DNA from: Lutjanus erythropterus
Lineage: Eukaryota > Chordata > Actinopteri > Lutjaniformes > Lutjanidae
Reading direction: 5' to 3'
Assembly: GCA_020091685.1 (NCBI GenBank)
Contig: CM034605.1
Coordinates: forward strand, 7,239,019 to 7,303,018
Length of the DNA: 64,000 nt
A program made the position numbers and the translations under genes. Position 1 is the first letter of the stretch; the number at the start of each line of letters is the position of its first letter. Below the pieces are notes generated by a model. The model ran no database searches. It saw only the letters and a program-made list of their open reading frames with translations, and was not told where the DNA came from. Positions 50,384 through 64,000 of this stretch are shown piece after piece.

Positions 50384-53300
50384 GTAAGTTAAGTCTAACT
50401 AGCACTTTGTGTGCAACGTTAATTTTTATTTTGTGACAGAAACGACAGCCCTTGAACGTCGTTTATTGTTCTTCTGTATCTTTTCTGTCTGAACTCTGAG
50501 TCGCTACTCAGTTATCCTCAGCTGGTTTCGTTGAAACTGCTCCTGTGTGTCAACATACCTCCACCGAAGCGTTAAACAATGCACTGCATTTTCTTTTACT
50601 CTCACATACAGATGTTAGCAAGCTGAGCAATATGTCACTTACAGTTACAGCTGTATAACCCGTCTTTTGATACGGCTGCAAAAACTGCTGTTCATTGTAA
50701 CGTTTAAATAATGTAGTGTCTTACTTTTATGGGTGACAAGTATTGGTTCACTTCAGCAGTATACTATAGGTGAATAAATGTTAATTCAGTCCCAAATACA
50801 CTGGGTTATAAACGTCAGAAATCCACTTCCAAACACTTTAGACGAATTGTTTAAAACTGGGGTGCGGGGACCAACAGGGGGTCTTTGAGTGAGTTCTAGG
50901 GGACGGGCAGCAAAAGGAGGAAAAGATTTTAACTTTAACATTTTTCGGAAGTTGAAACAACAAAAGAAAAAATGACAGATGACTTTTGATTGATTTTAAT
51001 TCATAGCGATCCTAGTTTGTTCATTGACTGACCATCATCATCAAGCCTAAAAAAGAGCACCCAGACTCATATCTGACAGAGTTTTGCCTCGGGGTCTCCA
51101 GTCTAAAACTTGTTTTGTTATCTAACTCAACTGGTGACGAATGACAGTGAACACTCACTCATTGTCATTGTTTTTAATTAAGTAACATGATTACTCAGTA
51201 CTCTTTTAAATGATGACCTCATCTTTGAAATCACTGCCCAAACTTGCACCTGCTGAGGAAGTCAGAATGATTGGAAGTCCATCAATCTTTTTGTAGTTGG
51301 ACCTCTATTTTAGTGTTTTTTTAAGAACTGACACTCCATAAAACATACCTGTTTCAGGAGCTGAGGGGAATGCTTGCTATGGTAATGACATCAGTATGCT
51401 TTGAACCTGAGTTCAGTCACAGCATAGTTATGTCTGGTGAGGGACACCCAGTGGTATGTGAAGTATGGACGGAAATAGTCAGAGTGTTATTGTTTCAAAC
51501 AAAACAAAAAGTGAAGTGTGTGTATATTATACAGCAAAAGGAGTTATGGACTGTTTACATGGCCAGTGGTGGGACTAAACTGCCTTTGCTTCACTGTCAA
51601 GAACATTTGGAAACTTCCTAAAACAAAATATAGGGGACTTCCTTTCAATCTCATAATTTGTATCACAGGGCAAGTTCTTTTGTCATTAAATGGAGCTATG
51701 ACAGTGTTGTAGCTCTGTAACTGCTGATGGTGGCCAGTGCTCATCCGTAGTTAGGAGCTAAAGGGGATTGTGGAGGGGTTAGTTTCATGTGTCCAGTGAA
51801 AAGAACCCAGCCAGGGCACACATGGATGGAGGATTAGTTGTCTACACTGGCCCCAGTGCTGTCAGTCTACTGCAAATCTGACTCAGCAGTTATATCCATA
51901 GGTCCCAACCAGTGAATCTGCAGACCACTATAGACACGGTAGAAGTGAAGTAACTGAATGACAGCATTCATTCATGAGAATATATTACTAAATACATATC
52001 CATTTCACATACTTAGCATGCATGAACATGATATGTTGAACAAAGAGCAGGGTTAGACATTAACCATGGCCACAAAAATTTCCACCAAATATTTCATGTA
52101 GGTGATCCCCTTTGTCCACTAATTTTAATTTTATTTTTAATTTTCGAATTTTAGCCTCGAAAATGTACTTTGGCTACCAAATTTAGTTGCTTAGTGGAGC
52201 CAGTGTTTAAAAATGTTAGTGTCTGTCCCTACATTTTGATACCAAGTGATGGGTAAATATAAGATCAATTTGTCATTGTTAAATTTTTATAATTTAACTT
52301 AATCAAAAGTGTCACTGCGGTGTTGTCTTTTATGATTCAAAAAAGCAGATGATGCAACCTTGTAAAGTCATCTCCAAAATGTGACTTTCTTCATTGTGGT
52401 CTTGCAAATAGCCATTCGCTTCAGTTAGAGGCGTTGTCAGTGGGTGTAGACTACAATTACTTAGCAAGAAATTGGATCTGCCTTTAAGCAGTCAGAGCCA
52501 CAAAACAAATAAACTGCAGAAAAATTCAAAATACAGCCACTCATGTTGTCATAATTTAAACCACTGCACAGATGACTGCTCGGTCTGACTTTCAACTGCT
52601 GGGTCAGTCACTGTTTTCAAGACTAGTATCTTTAGGTGAAAATTTAGCTCACTTCATTTAACACAATCCAATGTGTCCTTAACAGGGTGTAACTTCTTTA
52701 TATTGTAAACTGTTGAGAAGTTAAAGTAGCAGCTTGTGCTCCACAATCATGTTTAACATCTTAGTGTCCAAGGGCAGCAAAGTATGCGGTTAAGTGAGGG
52801 CCAGAAGTCGCCAACTGTTGGCATAGAACAGAAAAGACCTTGTGTTGTGTCCTCACTGACCGCTGCACAGTACACAGCCGCAACATAGCATGTAACCAAA
52901 GCTGAAGAACAACTTGTGTAATCTCTTTATACCAAGGACAAGCAGCATCAAACCGAAGAAAAACCCATGTCAAGAGCAGGGTCGTGGCCTTGTGTTGACC
53001 TGCTCACACCAACTGCAAACACGGGTGTTTCCAGAGGTGTCGCGCCTGCATGACAGAATTAAAATTAAACTCCCAGAAAGCACTGCCTTCAGGCCTTCGC
53101 TCTCATTTGCCTCAGGTTGTTTTCCTCAGTAGTACAGGGACTTTTTGTGTATTGAAGCTGTTGTTAATCACTTGCATTGTTCAAGGAGATCAAGCTGTGG
53201 TTGGTGGATGTTTATTGCCAGTGAAAGGGCGTTTGGTTCTTTCAATTCAAACACTGTTGTTTTTTGTTTGGGGACTGGAGATGCCCTGGAGCACATTTCC

Positions 53301-56300
53301 TTCACCACAAGCTCTGATCTTCCAGCTGGACCTGTGGTGTCGTGTGATTGGTATCCCATATGTCATGTGTGGGACGAGTTACCCTGGGGGAAGTAGACAC
53401 TTTTCTAATGACAGTATAGATGTCAAAGCACAATGTATTTTTAATCAACAAATGTATCTCATTTTGGCTTTGTTGTCACATAATTAAATTATGGTCAGAT
53501 TTTGAAGAACTATATCCAGCAACCCACATACTAATGTTCATTAAAGTCAAAAGTTTAAGTCATATGCTGCTAGTCATTTTCCAAATATAGTCCTGAATCC
53601 ACATGGGCAATGCTTCAGCTGAGTGGGGTTGGCACTGTTCAGGGAATGTTTAGCTCCAACTCAGCTGAATAGTTTCTCATTTACCAAATCTACTTTCTTT
53701 TTTCCCCTCCTCACTTTTCCACCTTGTAGTTACTGAGAGTAAGACTGCCAAGTTTTAACAAGGCATCCCAAATATGCAAACCTGCACAACTACTGTCTGA
53801 CAGAGAAGCTTTTATCCAGACACACTCCCTGGATATCCTCCAGCATTGCTATACTTAAATACTGGCTAATCAAATTCCAAAGCCCTTCATCTGGAAATAG
53901 AGTAGGCACGTGAATTTTAGTGATGGGTTTAATTTCAGCAAAAAGATCTGATTGAAGTCCTGCTGATCTTGTGGCCTGTCTCTTGTACCCCTTTGAAACC
54001 AAATGGCCTTGTTTGGCATATATCTAAAAAAGGCTTAGCACTATTCGCTTGTCTACTTTCCACTAATGTGAACCTAGTGCTTGTACTGGTTCGGAGTTGG
54101 TTCAGCTTCCAAACCTCCAACAGAACTGGCTTTTCCACGAGTTAGAGAGCCACCTATCTCTGCTTTTTGCTACAGCCGTCCAACAACGAAACTACTTTGG
54201 CTCCATACAAGTGTTGTAGCTGGCTTTGCAAGCCAACACTGACATGCAAACACAACTGACATGGCTATGGATGGCCCTTACGTTCAAGATGTTTGGATTC
54301 TCTTTAACAGTGAGCATAAGGTGTTAATTTTAGCCTTTGTTAGTCTTAGTTTTTAGCTAGCCACCTACCTAACATTGACAAGGCTGTTTTTTCAATTTAA
54401 CAAATCTTCAATTTCGTGTCTGCACTGAAGCTCTAGTTTTTCTTCTATTTGTTAGTTGCAATAATCCCACACCTAGCCCCTGACATAAGTCATTCTTGAT
54501 TCTAGACCAGTTTCTGAACCAGTTTTCTGGCCAAGAGGCAGTTTTTTGGCTGTTGAAACATGTAACTGGGTTGAGCTTAAGCACCGACTCTGAACCCTGA
54601 GCCCTCGAACTCCCTTGGTGGAAAGGGAGTGTGTGTGTGGAGCTACAGTTGTGTGTCTTGTGTGTGAACATTACCCGTAGCCAAAAGTCTGATGGTCAGC
54701 TGTCAGTTGAACACATGTTCTTTCCTACGTCATGCAGTGGGGTTGCTTCATGTCATGTGGATGGAAATCCAAGAGTAGTAGCAGGGCTGCATCCTGCCTC
54801 TCAAATAGCACTTAAGTGCCAAGAAGGCCATTATCTTGTCAGAGAGGTGTCAAACATGTGCTGAATGTGCTTTTGTCTTTGACCAAGTGTGTGCTTGGAA
54901 AAATAACAGCATTGTGTCTGAGCGTATACATGCTGAGTGACTCCACTGATGGGTACCTCCAGCAGCCTTATCTTTAGAGATGATAGTGAGGTGTGGGCAA
55001 TGATGGCCTATGATCCTTATCTGGCTAAAACAGAGACTTCCTAAACTGGAGTGTGAACAGACGTTGTGCAGACACCCTCACCCTTATTAAGGCATCTACA
55101 CTGCCTCTGTTTTAGTGTCGTGTCAATTGGACAAGTGGAGTTCTATGTTTGGACAGACTCCACAGGCATCATTAATCCATTTTAGCAACCCTTATACTGT
55201 AGGCTGTCTGTATATTCATCAGGGACAGGTGTTGGATTAATCCAAGAGTAGGCTTTAAGCAACAGAAAACTGTATGCCCCTCCTACTGGCCTCATGTATA
55301 CATGGAAGTAAGTGAAATGATTTATTCAATTGGAAGTCATTCTTCCTTTGACGTCCCCTAGAGTTAAAACTCCTCTCTTTGTCATTTACCAGTTTCCAGT
55401 AATCAAGCTATTTAGCTTTTAAAGTCGACCTATTGTGTTCCATTGATGGGCAGATAACCATGTTACCTTTCCATAGAAAATGGCCTTTAGAGTTCAGGGG
55501 AAGTGCTGTAAGAGGATTCCCCCTGGGGAGAGGTGACTGAAAGGGTTTTTCTTGGTTTCGTTCCTGTTAGCCCCTCCATGGCCTGTTTCTCACACAGGCT
55601 GTTGTCCCAGCCGTATAGCCTCAGGAGCTCTAACATGTGGGGACTATTACAGAAATCATTAATAAGTAATGTCACTGTAATAATCTAGTGATGAGCAGGA
55701 GGAGACAAAGACAAAAGGAAAGTTTGTGTTCCCATCATTTTAAAGGTCTTCACTTATGGGACTTTTCCATTGTCACTTTTGGCTGTGGCAAGTCAAACAC
55801 TGATTTGCATTTCCATTACCAGTTTTTAACACTCCAAGCCAATTCTTGCCCGAGATGGACCATCTCCAGAGTAGGCCACAGCGCGCCTGACCCACCTCTA
55901 AGCCTGTTGCTGTGATGACCACCGTTCTCCCCCTCAAATGTGTGTATTGCAAGACTTAACTCATGTCTTTGCAGGAGACCAGAGGGACAGATGTTTTTTT
56001 GAGTTCAGCTATCAGTACTTTTGTGGCTTCTAACTGAATCTTTGTGGTAGGATTGTCACAATATCAGAATTTTACATTTTCGATATAATACTAGCATCAA
56101 TACCTCTTTCAATACCCTGACAAAAGTTCACTGCATTCAAAAAAGTTGTCTTTTTGTCATTTTCCTTTGTTAACAACCTGCACACAGTGCTGGAACAGAA
56201 AAAGCCACTGAACGTTGTCTGGTTTTGCTAGTTTTACTCCCGTAAGCTGAATTTTAGGCAGGACTAAAGTAGGGTAAAGACTGAACTGAACTCTTTGTCT

Positions 56301-57971
56301 TGAATCAGTACATAGATTTTTTTAAAATAGTTTTTGTATTTTTCATTACATCAAAAGGTAGTATTTTATTGTTTTTGAACAATGGATGTGCTATTTAAGT
56401 GCTGATACTTTGATGCTTTGGACAAACTTACTCCAAGGTTTAAGTTTAGTTTCTCTCTTGGGTCACTGTATGTGTAGGTATTTCTTTATTTTACTGTTTC
56501 ATGTTTGCTTTCAGTTATATTTAGTTACTAGTGATGAAAATATAAAATTTCCTGATTTTGCTGTTTCATAATAAAAACCTTTTAATAACAAAATAACAGA
56601 GCACTTTTGTTGTGAAGGATTTATAGGAAATGAAAGGTGTTGATTTACTGTTTTACCTTCCCCTTTATACATCCATGTGTTTTACCAACATGTCATTAGT
56701 TAAAAGACACATGTTCAGGTGGGTAGCCCTGTTGTAATGGAGACACAAATCACTGGCTATGTTGGGCTGGCGTGCCGAGTCACACCGAGTCCAGCTCAGT
56801 CAACCTAAGCCACCTGTATGGAAAAGAGGATATCGTGATTGAAAGTTGCCATTCACTTAAGCTTCAAGACAGTGTGTTCAGCTTCAATATTGTGTTTTTA
56901 ACAGTGTGTAGTAACGATTCTTTATTGTTCAGTTCGTTACAATGCGTGATTTTTATCAGTAAAGCAAAATCAGTTTGCATTTGCATGTATACCCAATGTT
57001 TTTTCTCTCAGTGCTAGGAGAGGAGACCAAGTGTCACCTCATACGCCTGCCAACCTGGGTTAGACCAGTTTGCTTTTCATTCAAATCTAAAATGTGCATT
57101 GCAAATCTCCCAGATGATCTCAGCTTAGCAGGACCTGCAAGCTATTTGGCCCTGCTCTGCCCTAAGAGCATTGGCCTGTGAGGTGCCATGCCTAAGCCAT
57201 AGGAATAAAAGCTCCAACCTGAGGTGGCACAGCGGGTGCAAGTGCAAACACGGGTCACATGCTGACTCTCCCTCTTGTGCAGGGATGTCAAATGCATGCG
57301 CCTGCCCTCTGGTTCATCGCATGGCTTACTTACTCTCAGTCGTGTTATAGAAGTTTTTTCAGTATATTAACGTCTCAAATTGCTACCAAACCAGATCTGT
57401 GCTTGTGTGGAGATTCAAACTTGTGCAGAGAGGGAAAAGGAAGTGAACGGCTGTGTTGTTATTGCTATCAAAGCACTGCTAATGCAGTTATGCTCAAATA
57501 ACCACAGAAAATGAGAGGAATGCAGTTAACGGCTGCCTTATTCTGACCAAACTAGCAGCAGTCTGCGAATGAGCAGTCAAAACAGGTCACACATGTCCTT
57601 TGTTGCATTTGGGGCCACCAGTTGCTTTTAACGGATTTAAAACGCTGAACTCGGTTGAGTTGATGGTCCCCCTTGCTGACCAAATACACACAAAGCTCTT
57701 TCATCCTGCCACCAGCTTACACTGTAATGGAGTGTAATGTCATTATGATTATGAAGTGATCTGTAGTTTTATGAACTGTTACCCACTTTTGGGTTTAGCT
57801 GGGCACTTGGGCAGATGCCAGATACATAGCTTGTTCAGAACATGTTCAGACTAGTCCATGATTTCCCAGTCCTCCACAGAGAGTCATTGAATTCCTGTTG
57901 AGCTATTCACAGAGTCTAAAATTGCTGTCCTTGTAGGAAAAGCTGTCTTATAGTTAAATTTTAACTAGATT
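50384..57971. other. cnksr3 intron 1, left part
   Basis: No exon was found. A family D hAT-like repeat lies at 50850–51115 (AAACTGGGGTGCGGGGACC, AGGGGGTCTTTGAG, then GCGATCCTAGTTTGTTCATTG), related to the copy at 22395–23215. A CACAATATCAG-type repeat fragment lies at about 56049–56125. The rest appears unique, with chance ORFs only. Confidence 0.45.
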
Positions 57972-58314
57972 TAGGGCTGCCATTAACAATTATTTTCATA
58001 TGATTTAGCAGCTGATTATTTTCCACAACAATATAGTCAATAAAATTTCAAAAAATATATAATTCTCATCACATTTTCCCAGAGCCCAAAATGATATCTT
58101 TAAATTACTTCTTTTGTCCAACCAACAGTCTGAAACTGAGTCATTAATAGTCATTTAAATGACAAAGAAAAGAAGCAAGTCCTTACATGTAAGAAGCTGG
58201 AACCCACAGATGTTTTACATTTTTTGCTTAAAAAATGTCTGAAATGATTGATTATCAAACAAGTTGGCGATTTATTTTGTTTTGATCAATTCACTGACTG
58301 GTCATTGTAGCTCT
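57972..58314 (+). mobile_element. Family B (hAT-like) MITE in cnksr3 intron 1
   Basis: It starts TAGGGCTGCCATTAACAATT and ends GGTCATTGTAGCTCT. The interior words CCCAGAGCCCAAAATGATAT and AAGAAGCTGGAACC match the family. Confidence 0.75.
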
Positions 58315-58457
58315 TGCCCAGTTGGGCAAGTGGGACAGATCAATCTACTTGTCAATTTATACATATATATCCCTGGTACAATTAATTAATTAATTGTTGT
58401 ATTTATTAGTGGTTATCAAATAACAACAAAGACTGAAGTTAATTGCCATATTTAATA

Positions 58458-58690
58458 TAGGGCTGCAACATCAATAAAATGTCAAACAATTGTGAAAAAT
58501 GTCAATCCAAGTTCCTCAAAGTTCAAGGTGATGTCTTTAAATGTATTGTTTTTTCAGTCCAAAACCCAAAGATATTTAGTTTAATATGATAATAAACAGA
58601 GATAGGCAAATAATATCCATTTTTCTGCAGTTCTGCATGAAACAATAACATAAACCATTGTCATAAAAGTTTAATAGTTTAATTATTTTT
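58458..58690 (+). mobile_element. Degenerate family B MITE
   Basis: TAGGGCTGCAACATC at the left, then TCAGTCCAAAACCCAAAGAT. The right end is decayed. Confidence 0.55.
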
Positions 58691-61600
58691 TAACCACTTG
58701 CCTGTTGCTAGATTTTCAAGCTCAACATGGCATTTTACTTGCCCCAGGCAATCGGGCAATCCCTATTGTTGAGCCCTGGTTTGTAGGTCTTCGTGCTTGT
58801 GTTTGTGTTTTCACTTGCTGTGACGTGTCTCAGAATCTGTCAGCTCTCTTGTTGACTTGTTACATTAGAGAGTGCTGATAGATAAGGCAGCTGTAATGGG
58901 TTAGCCTGTGTTTTCACAGCATTGATGGCGCATTGATGAATCCTGAGGCCCAGTAGGAGAGTGGCTCCGTCATGTAGCCTGAATAGATGGATGGATGAAA
59001 GTCTTTGTTTTAACCAGGAAGTTAAAAAACACCTGGATGATTACAGGGAAGCACCATACCTTCTTTGCGGTCATTTTTCTGTGTTGTTTTCCATAAAAGT
59101 CTGCAGCACACACAGGCACGTAGTATTCTTTTGTGGAAAGGTCATAAGGCTGATAAGGAGACACAACTGTGCCAAGCTTCTGTTTTCAATTGGTTATGGT
59201 TGAAAGTCACGGAGGGAGTCCACATAAAATTCCACGAGTGCAGAGCAGTGAAGTCATTCTCAAAACATCTCTTTGACTTCTTGTCAATCTTCCTCTGGAC
59301 TTTCCCATCACAGTTTCCTACCTTCAAGAAAAAAAACACGTTTGTTGCTCATTTCCTTACTCGTTCCCAACAGTCAAAACATCTATGCAGGTAACTTATC
59401 AGAATACAGGTCAGCCGTGATGGATCCACAACGACTTGCTTTGTTGTTTTGGAATTTGTTGTTAAAACACTCAACCTACTGAACTAAATATCATCTGCCT
59501 TTTTGCTAGAGGCTGAAAGCATTGGAAAGTTTCAAACAAAACTGTTTTGTTTCCTTGATCTCAATTCAGTTGTTTTTACAAAGGACATTGGGGTAAAATG
59601 CGGGTTTTGAATTTGTTTAAGCAGGGAGTGGTGGCTCTTCATGTGCACCTGAAGAGACAATCATGGGAGACTGTGTTGATCCTTCCTTTTGTTTCCATTG
59701 GTGCAGACAGCAGGGAAAAGTCTCTCACCTGCCCCATGTCTCTGTTTTTATGTGGCACTCTTTCCAGTCAACAATACATTTATAATAATTTATAGGAACA
59801 TGACTGTCCTTTTCTTACTCTGTCATGCCTCTGAGGGAAACCCACAACAGATGTCAGCTAGAACACAAACCTCACCTGGAAATGGGCGGAGTGTGTTTTT
59901 GAGAGGCTAGTGTGAGTGTGTGTGTTCATGAGGAATCCATCATTGGTTTTGTGCATTAAATTTACAATAAATAAGGGGTCTATCACATTAAAACAATAAG
60001 AAATATGCAGGTTGATGTTCTGAAGGGGTGTTGGATCAGGGGAGTTGCCATCTTCATTTTTAAACAACCACCATAGCTGATGAAAATTACACAAGTCAGG
60101 CAGAAATTATGTTCAGAGACAGGGTTAGAGCTGCAACAATGAACTGACTATTAAATAATTCTCTGACTATTCTGATAATCGATTAATTGTTTCGACCCTT
60201 GGTGCAATCTAGTAAACCAGCCCATGTTTCCACCGGTTTTGAATGGAACCATTGTAATCAAGGTATCATCAACAGAGGATGTTGCACAAAGCAAAATGAC
60301 CTGTGGAATATATCACACTCACGTTGGTTCCCAGGGAAATCCGTAGTCTTTTGGTTCTCACTGGCAACCAGCTCTTTAATTAGGAGGTTGAACTGGAACT
60401 CTGCAGTTTCCATGCTGGTGGAAAAGGTCTGTCCTGATCTATGCCAGACATTATAGCCACTAGATAACAGCTACCAGGAAACACACTGTTACCTTGTTAA
60501 ATTACAGATTTTAATAGGTTTGAATATTGTTTAAAACATTATATAGCATATGTCTATCTTTATATATTTTAATGTGGAATTGTTACATGTTATACCTTTA
60601 AAACAAAATATTATGGCACATCTTAAGACACTGAAGCCAGAAAAGCAGTAGAGAAACCACAGCGAAACATGCAGTGTGTGAATGTGTTTTCAGAATGTCT
60701 GCGTCATAGGTGCCCTGTACCGGCCTGTGGGTGACACACTGTCGCTCACGGCTACCTTTCATTGTAGATGACTCACCCTCCCACACCCCTCGTAGCAACA
60801 GGGAGAGCAGGATCAGCCGCCCACAGCCTGTAGGCTGCCTAGTGCGGTCTAATTACACAATTCAAAAATACGAGTGTTAGCCCAGTTGTATTAACTCCCC
60901 TCTATGGTATTACAATAAATGAGTCATTGAGAATTTTTAGGTAAAGTTAATGACTTGTTGATTTGTGTTTTGAATGGAATGTATGTGTCATTTTTGAGGC
61001 ATGTGTGTTTTTGTTGTTGTTATCGGTTGACTATGGAGACGATAAATGGGCTAATGATGCTCTCAATCTTTTTGACCCCAGTGTCCCCCTCCCCTGACCT
61101 GGAGTAAAGCCAGTAGTAAATCATTGGTTTGTGGTCCTCTTCCTCCTCTCCACTTCAGCCTCCTCCATCCGTCCCCCTTCAACCTCTTCCCACTTCCCCT
61201 GTCACTATAGTAACCTTAATTTTATTTACAGCTCCAGCCAATGCTTCAGCTCTTTGTTGGCAGCTATCATGGCAGAGTGGGTGACCACCAGTAGCAGTAA
61301 GAAGTCACAGCAAAGTGCTCCTGCTGGATTGAGCCTGGTAAGAAAGCAGGCAGCAAGCTCAGATTTGCGTGCGGACAGGTCAGGCTGAGGAATGGACCTC
61401 CATTGTGCCAGGGTCAAAGATGGACCCACTGTCGGTTTTAATCGAGTTAAAACCTCTGCTCGGCAGTGCAGTCTTTGTTTCTACTTTTTCAGCCAGGCCT
61501 TTTAACAAGATTTGAGGGAGGATTTACCCTCTGGGAGAATTATGGCAGTTAGCAGGTTCTTATCTAAAGATGCTTATGGGGATCCACATTAGGAATGGAG

Positions 61601-63242
61601 CAAGTACTACACTACACCACACAAGCCACAGGGGCAGTATGGTCCTATCCTTCATTTAAATAAAGGCAGTTTGGAAAAGCAGAGAGAGACAACATCATGG
61701 AACCTAAGCAATGAGCTACTGTGAGTGGAGTCAGCAGCAAAAGCTATTTTTGCCACTTAAAAAAGGTTCTGAAAACTCAATATCAGTTTAGATGCATGCT
61801 ATATTTAGAATATTTATCCAACAGGACACCATTATATAAGCCAAATATTGCTGTGTCTCCAAACCAACCAGACACCATGGTTGAAATCAGTAATATTACC
61901 TTGCAGCAGACATAAGTTGATGGTTTACCGGTGCCTCGATTTGTTGGTTTGTTTGTGTTATTGCATGCGAACTAGTACCTCATACAACCCCACGTTAAAT
62001 AGTCCGAACTATCCATCGAAGTTTGGCTTTGCAAGAATATATGCCCACATATAGTCAGTGTTAGTCTGAGTGCTAGAACACTTTTCCCATGGCAAACTAA
62101 ATGAGTGGGGCACATTTCCTCCCCCAAACCTTGTTCATCTTTATTGTGGTTTCCATAGGCAGCTATTATGGTGCTGGTAAATTGCTCTGTAATCAGTATG
62201 CAGGGCCACCCTGATCATACACCATGCATGTGATGGGATAAAAGCACTAAACAGAGTTCCCTTTAAGACCTGTTTGTTGCTCAGCGGCTATGACTTTGAA
62301 CCCAGGGTGAAGTTTGATGCGGGGATGTCACCTCTTAAAAGTGGTAATTTTCTTTTTTGGTCATTCCTTGTCTTTTTCTCTCTCTGCCTTTTTGCCTCTT
62401 TCCCTCAATCTCTGCCTCTCTGCAGGATGATGGCCCTTAATTATAGTTTTGTCTTAAGGAAATTATGTATAGGTTGTAAGTGAATGCTTTAGAAGTCCTG
62501 TTGACACACAAACCGCACAGTCTGTTACGCAACATCCCATCTTCAGTAGTGACTCCTGGGCCACACAGCAGTAGGGTCCCTACTGCTTTTGTTATTGCTT
62601 AACACCTACTGGAAAACACTAGACTATTCCCAAATTCCAAAAGTGACCGTCTCTATTGTGTTGAGCACTTTCGAGACACAAAGACTTGTGACTATCTTGG
62701 GACACTTGTCAACAGGCGGAACCACAACAATATGATCTTTGGAGGGGCCAGGAAAGACGAAAGATTGTGGTGGGTGGAGGAGCAGGAACAGGGCTGAGAG
62801 GAGAAGGAGGAGGGGGAGATTGAGACATTTTTGAGGTCTTTGTTGCTTTCTTTAGTGGGTGTTTATGCTAGTGGTAACGAGCTGCAGCGTGGCCGGGCGG
62901 CCGACTGGCTGGAGAGTGATGGGTATTTATGTTGTCCCTGAGAGGTTATTGCTCCAACCCCTGCTCCTGTCCCTGTCAAAAACAGGCAAGCATCGGCTAC
63001 TCTTACCTGCACATACTATTCCTGATGCTGGCATTTGTAGGAATGATGAGCTGCTTACACACACCTTTACAATCCTGTCCTTTAATGTCAGTGTACTGAT
63101 GTACCCATGAATCAATCAGCACTATCAGTTTGGTTCAGCAGTTACATGTATGAGTTACAACTGCATTAATTAATTCTTCTATTAATTATTCTTGGTGATA
63201 TACAGCAGATTAATAAATTACTTGAATAGAACTGAGACGCCA
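58691..63242. other. cnksr3 intron 1, middle part
   Basis: No exon was found. A short family B end lies at 60126–60200 (TAGAGCTGCAACAATGAAC, then ATAATCGATTAATTGTTTCG). Otherwise it is unique-looking intronic DNA. Confidence 0.4.
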
Positions 63243-63777
63243 TTAAAGGAACAGTTTGACATTTTGGGAAAAGAGCTTATTTGTTTTCCGGCAAATAGAT
63301 AGACGAGAAGCTTATCTTAGCACAAAGATGGGAAAACATGGAAACTGCAAGCCTTGCTCTGTAAAATGGTAAAAAAAAAAAAATCTGCTTAACAGTTCCT
63401 CTAAATTAACATGCAAAGTCTCATTTGTTTAATCAGTACAAAAATCAAAGTGCAAAAATGACAACTGGTAGTTTTACAAGGGGTTACTGGTTGGTATGTG
63501 TCTTCTCTGCTGGGACCAGTAACTCCCTGGAGCCTCTGCCTGTTGCCTGGCAAGTGCTTAGAGCCAAGAAATAGTCAATATTTTGTTACCATTTAGTTAG
63601 AGAAGCTAGCAGTTTATGCTTGTTTCAAGTGTTTGTGCTAATTTTACCAGCTGCTGGCTGTAACTTTAGGCTATATTTAATCAACAGATATGGTGATATT
63701 GATCTTCTAATCTAACTGTCTGGCAGAAAGCAAATAGGCATCTTTACCCAAATCTTGGACTTATGTCTCACGTTTAA
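63243..63777. mobile_element. TTAA-flanked MITE with long degenerate inverted arms
   Basis: It starts TTAAAGGAACAGTTTGACAT at 63243 and runs to TTAA at 63774–63777. The left arm, CATTTTGGGAAAAGAGCTTA followed by GACGAGAAGC, pairs loosely with the right arm (CTTCTAATCTAACTGTCTGG, then CAAATAGGCATCTTTACCCA). This is a widespread fish MITE type; about 530 bp, no coding. Confidence 0.65.
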
Positions 63778-64000
63778 ACACTTTTCATACTGAAATGATA
63801 CGATACCTTGACTTTGATACTTTGACTTAGATTTTACCCAGGTTTCTCACTAACAGGCTATAACCGTTCAGTGTCAGTGGCATCCATATTTGTGCAGCTT
63901 ACTCAAACTATATGAGAATCTTCTGTTGAAGAACTGCATTTTAATCTGAACTATAAAAAATACTGGTAACAGATTATAGACCACATGTTTTGTATGTTGA

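Noticed and set aside
59033-59100. HLDDYREAPYLL as a possible cnksr3 SAM exon
   Set aside because: Only LDD matches. The next residues do not fit LDDCLQQYVHKFE, and there is no acceptor in the right phase.

Overview
The window reads as nuclear DNA of a teleost fish, most likely a percomorph. It has sparse short exons with GT–AG introns, AT-rich intergenic DNA, many microsatellites, and repeat families that are typical of fish genomes: TTAA-flanked MITEs, hAT-like MITEs, a Tc1/mariner remnant, an L2-type LINE 3' end and a tRNA-derived SINE. Nothing prokaryotic, and no intact virus, CRISPR array or functional RNA gene was seen.

Layout. (1) 1–24,100: the 5' end of prkd3 (protein kinase D3) on the minus strand. 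The first coding exon is 21,109–21,402, candidate 5' UTR exons lie at about 23.7–24.1 kb, and the leftward ~21 kb is its first coding intron, full of nested transposons. (2) 25,777–34,311: mocs3 (UBA4, the E1-like and rhodanese sulfur-transfer enzyme) on the minus strand. I could join all 13 coding exons into 459 codons plus stop. The zinc and catalytic cysteines fall at C222, C225, C239, C297, C300 and C412, the same numbers as in the human protein. (3) 35,508–43,906: qpct (secreted glutaminyl-peptide cyclotransferase) on the plus strand, seven coding exons, head to head with mocs3 across about 1.2 kb. Its last two exons carry three apparent single-base losses. (4) 50,332–50,383: the first coding exon of a CNK-family scaffold gene, most like cnksr3, on the plus strand. 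The rest of the window to 64,000 is its first intron.

prkd3 beside qpct matches their neighbourhood on human 2p22, which supports both names. The genes do not form a pathway: they are a kinase, a tRNA/molybdopterin sulfur carrier activator, a peptide-modifying enzyme and a signalling scaffold.

Main points of interest: mocs3 has three introns with minor-spliceosome (U12-type) signals, two with a perfect GTATCCTTT donor, and one of the three has no AG at its 3' end. qpct is frameshifted just before the zinc-ligand histidine exon. The 5' UTR of prkd3 may carry a 108-codon upstream ORF overlapping the main start. Several transposons are nested in a readable order. I found no clearly new multi-gene system.
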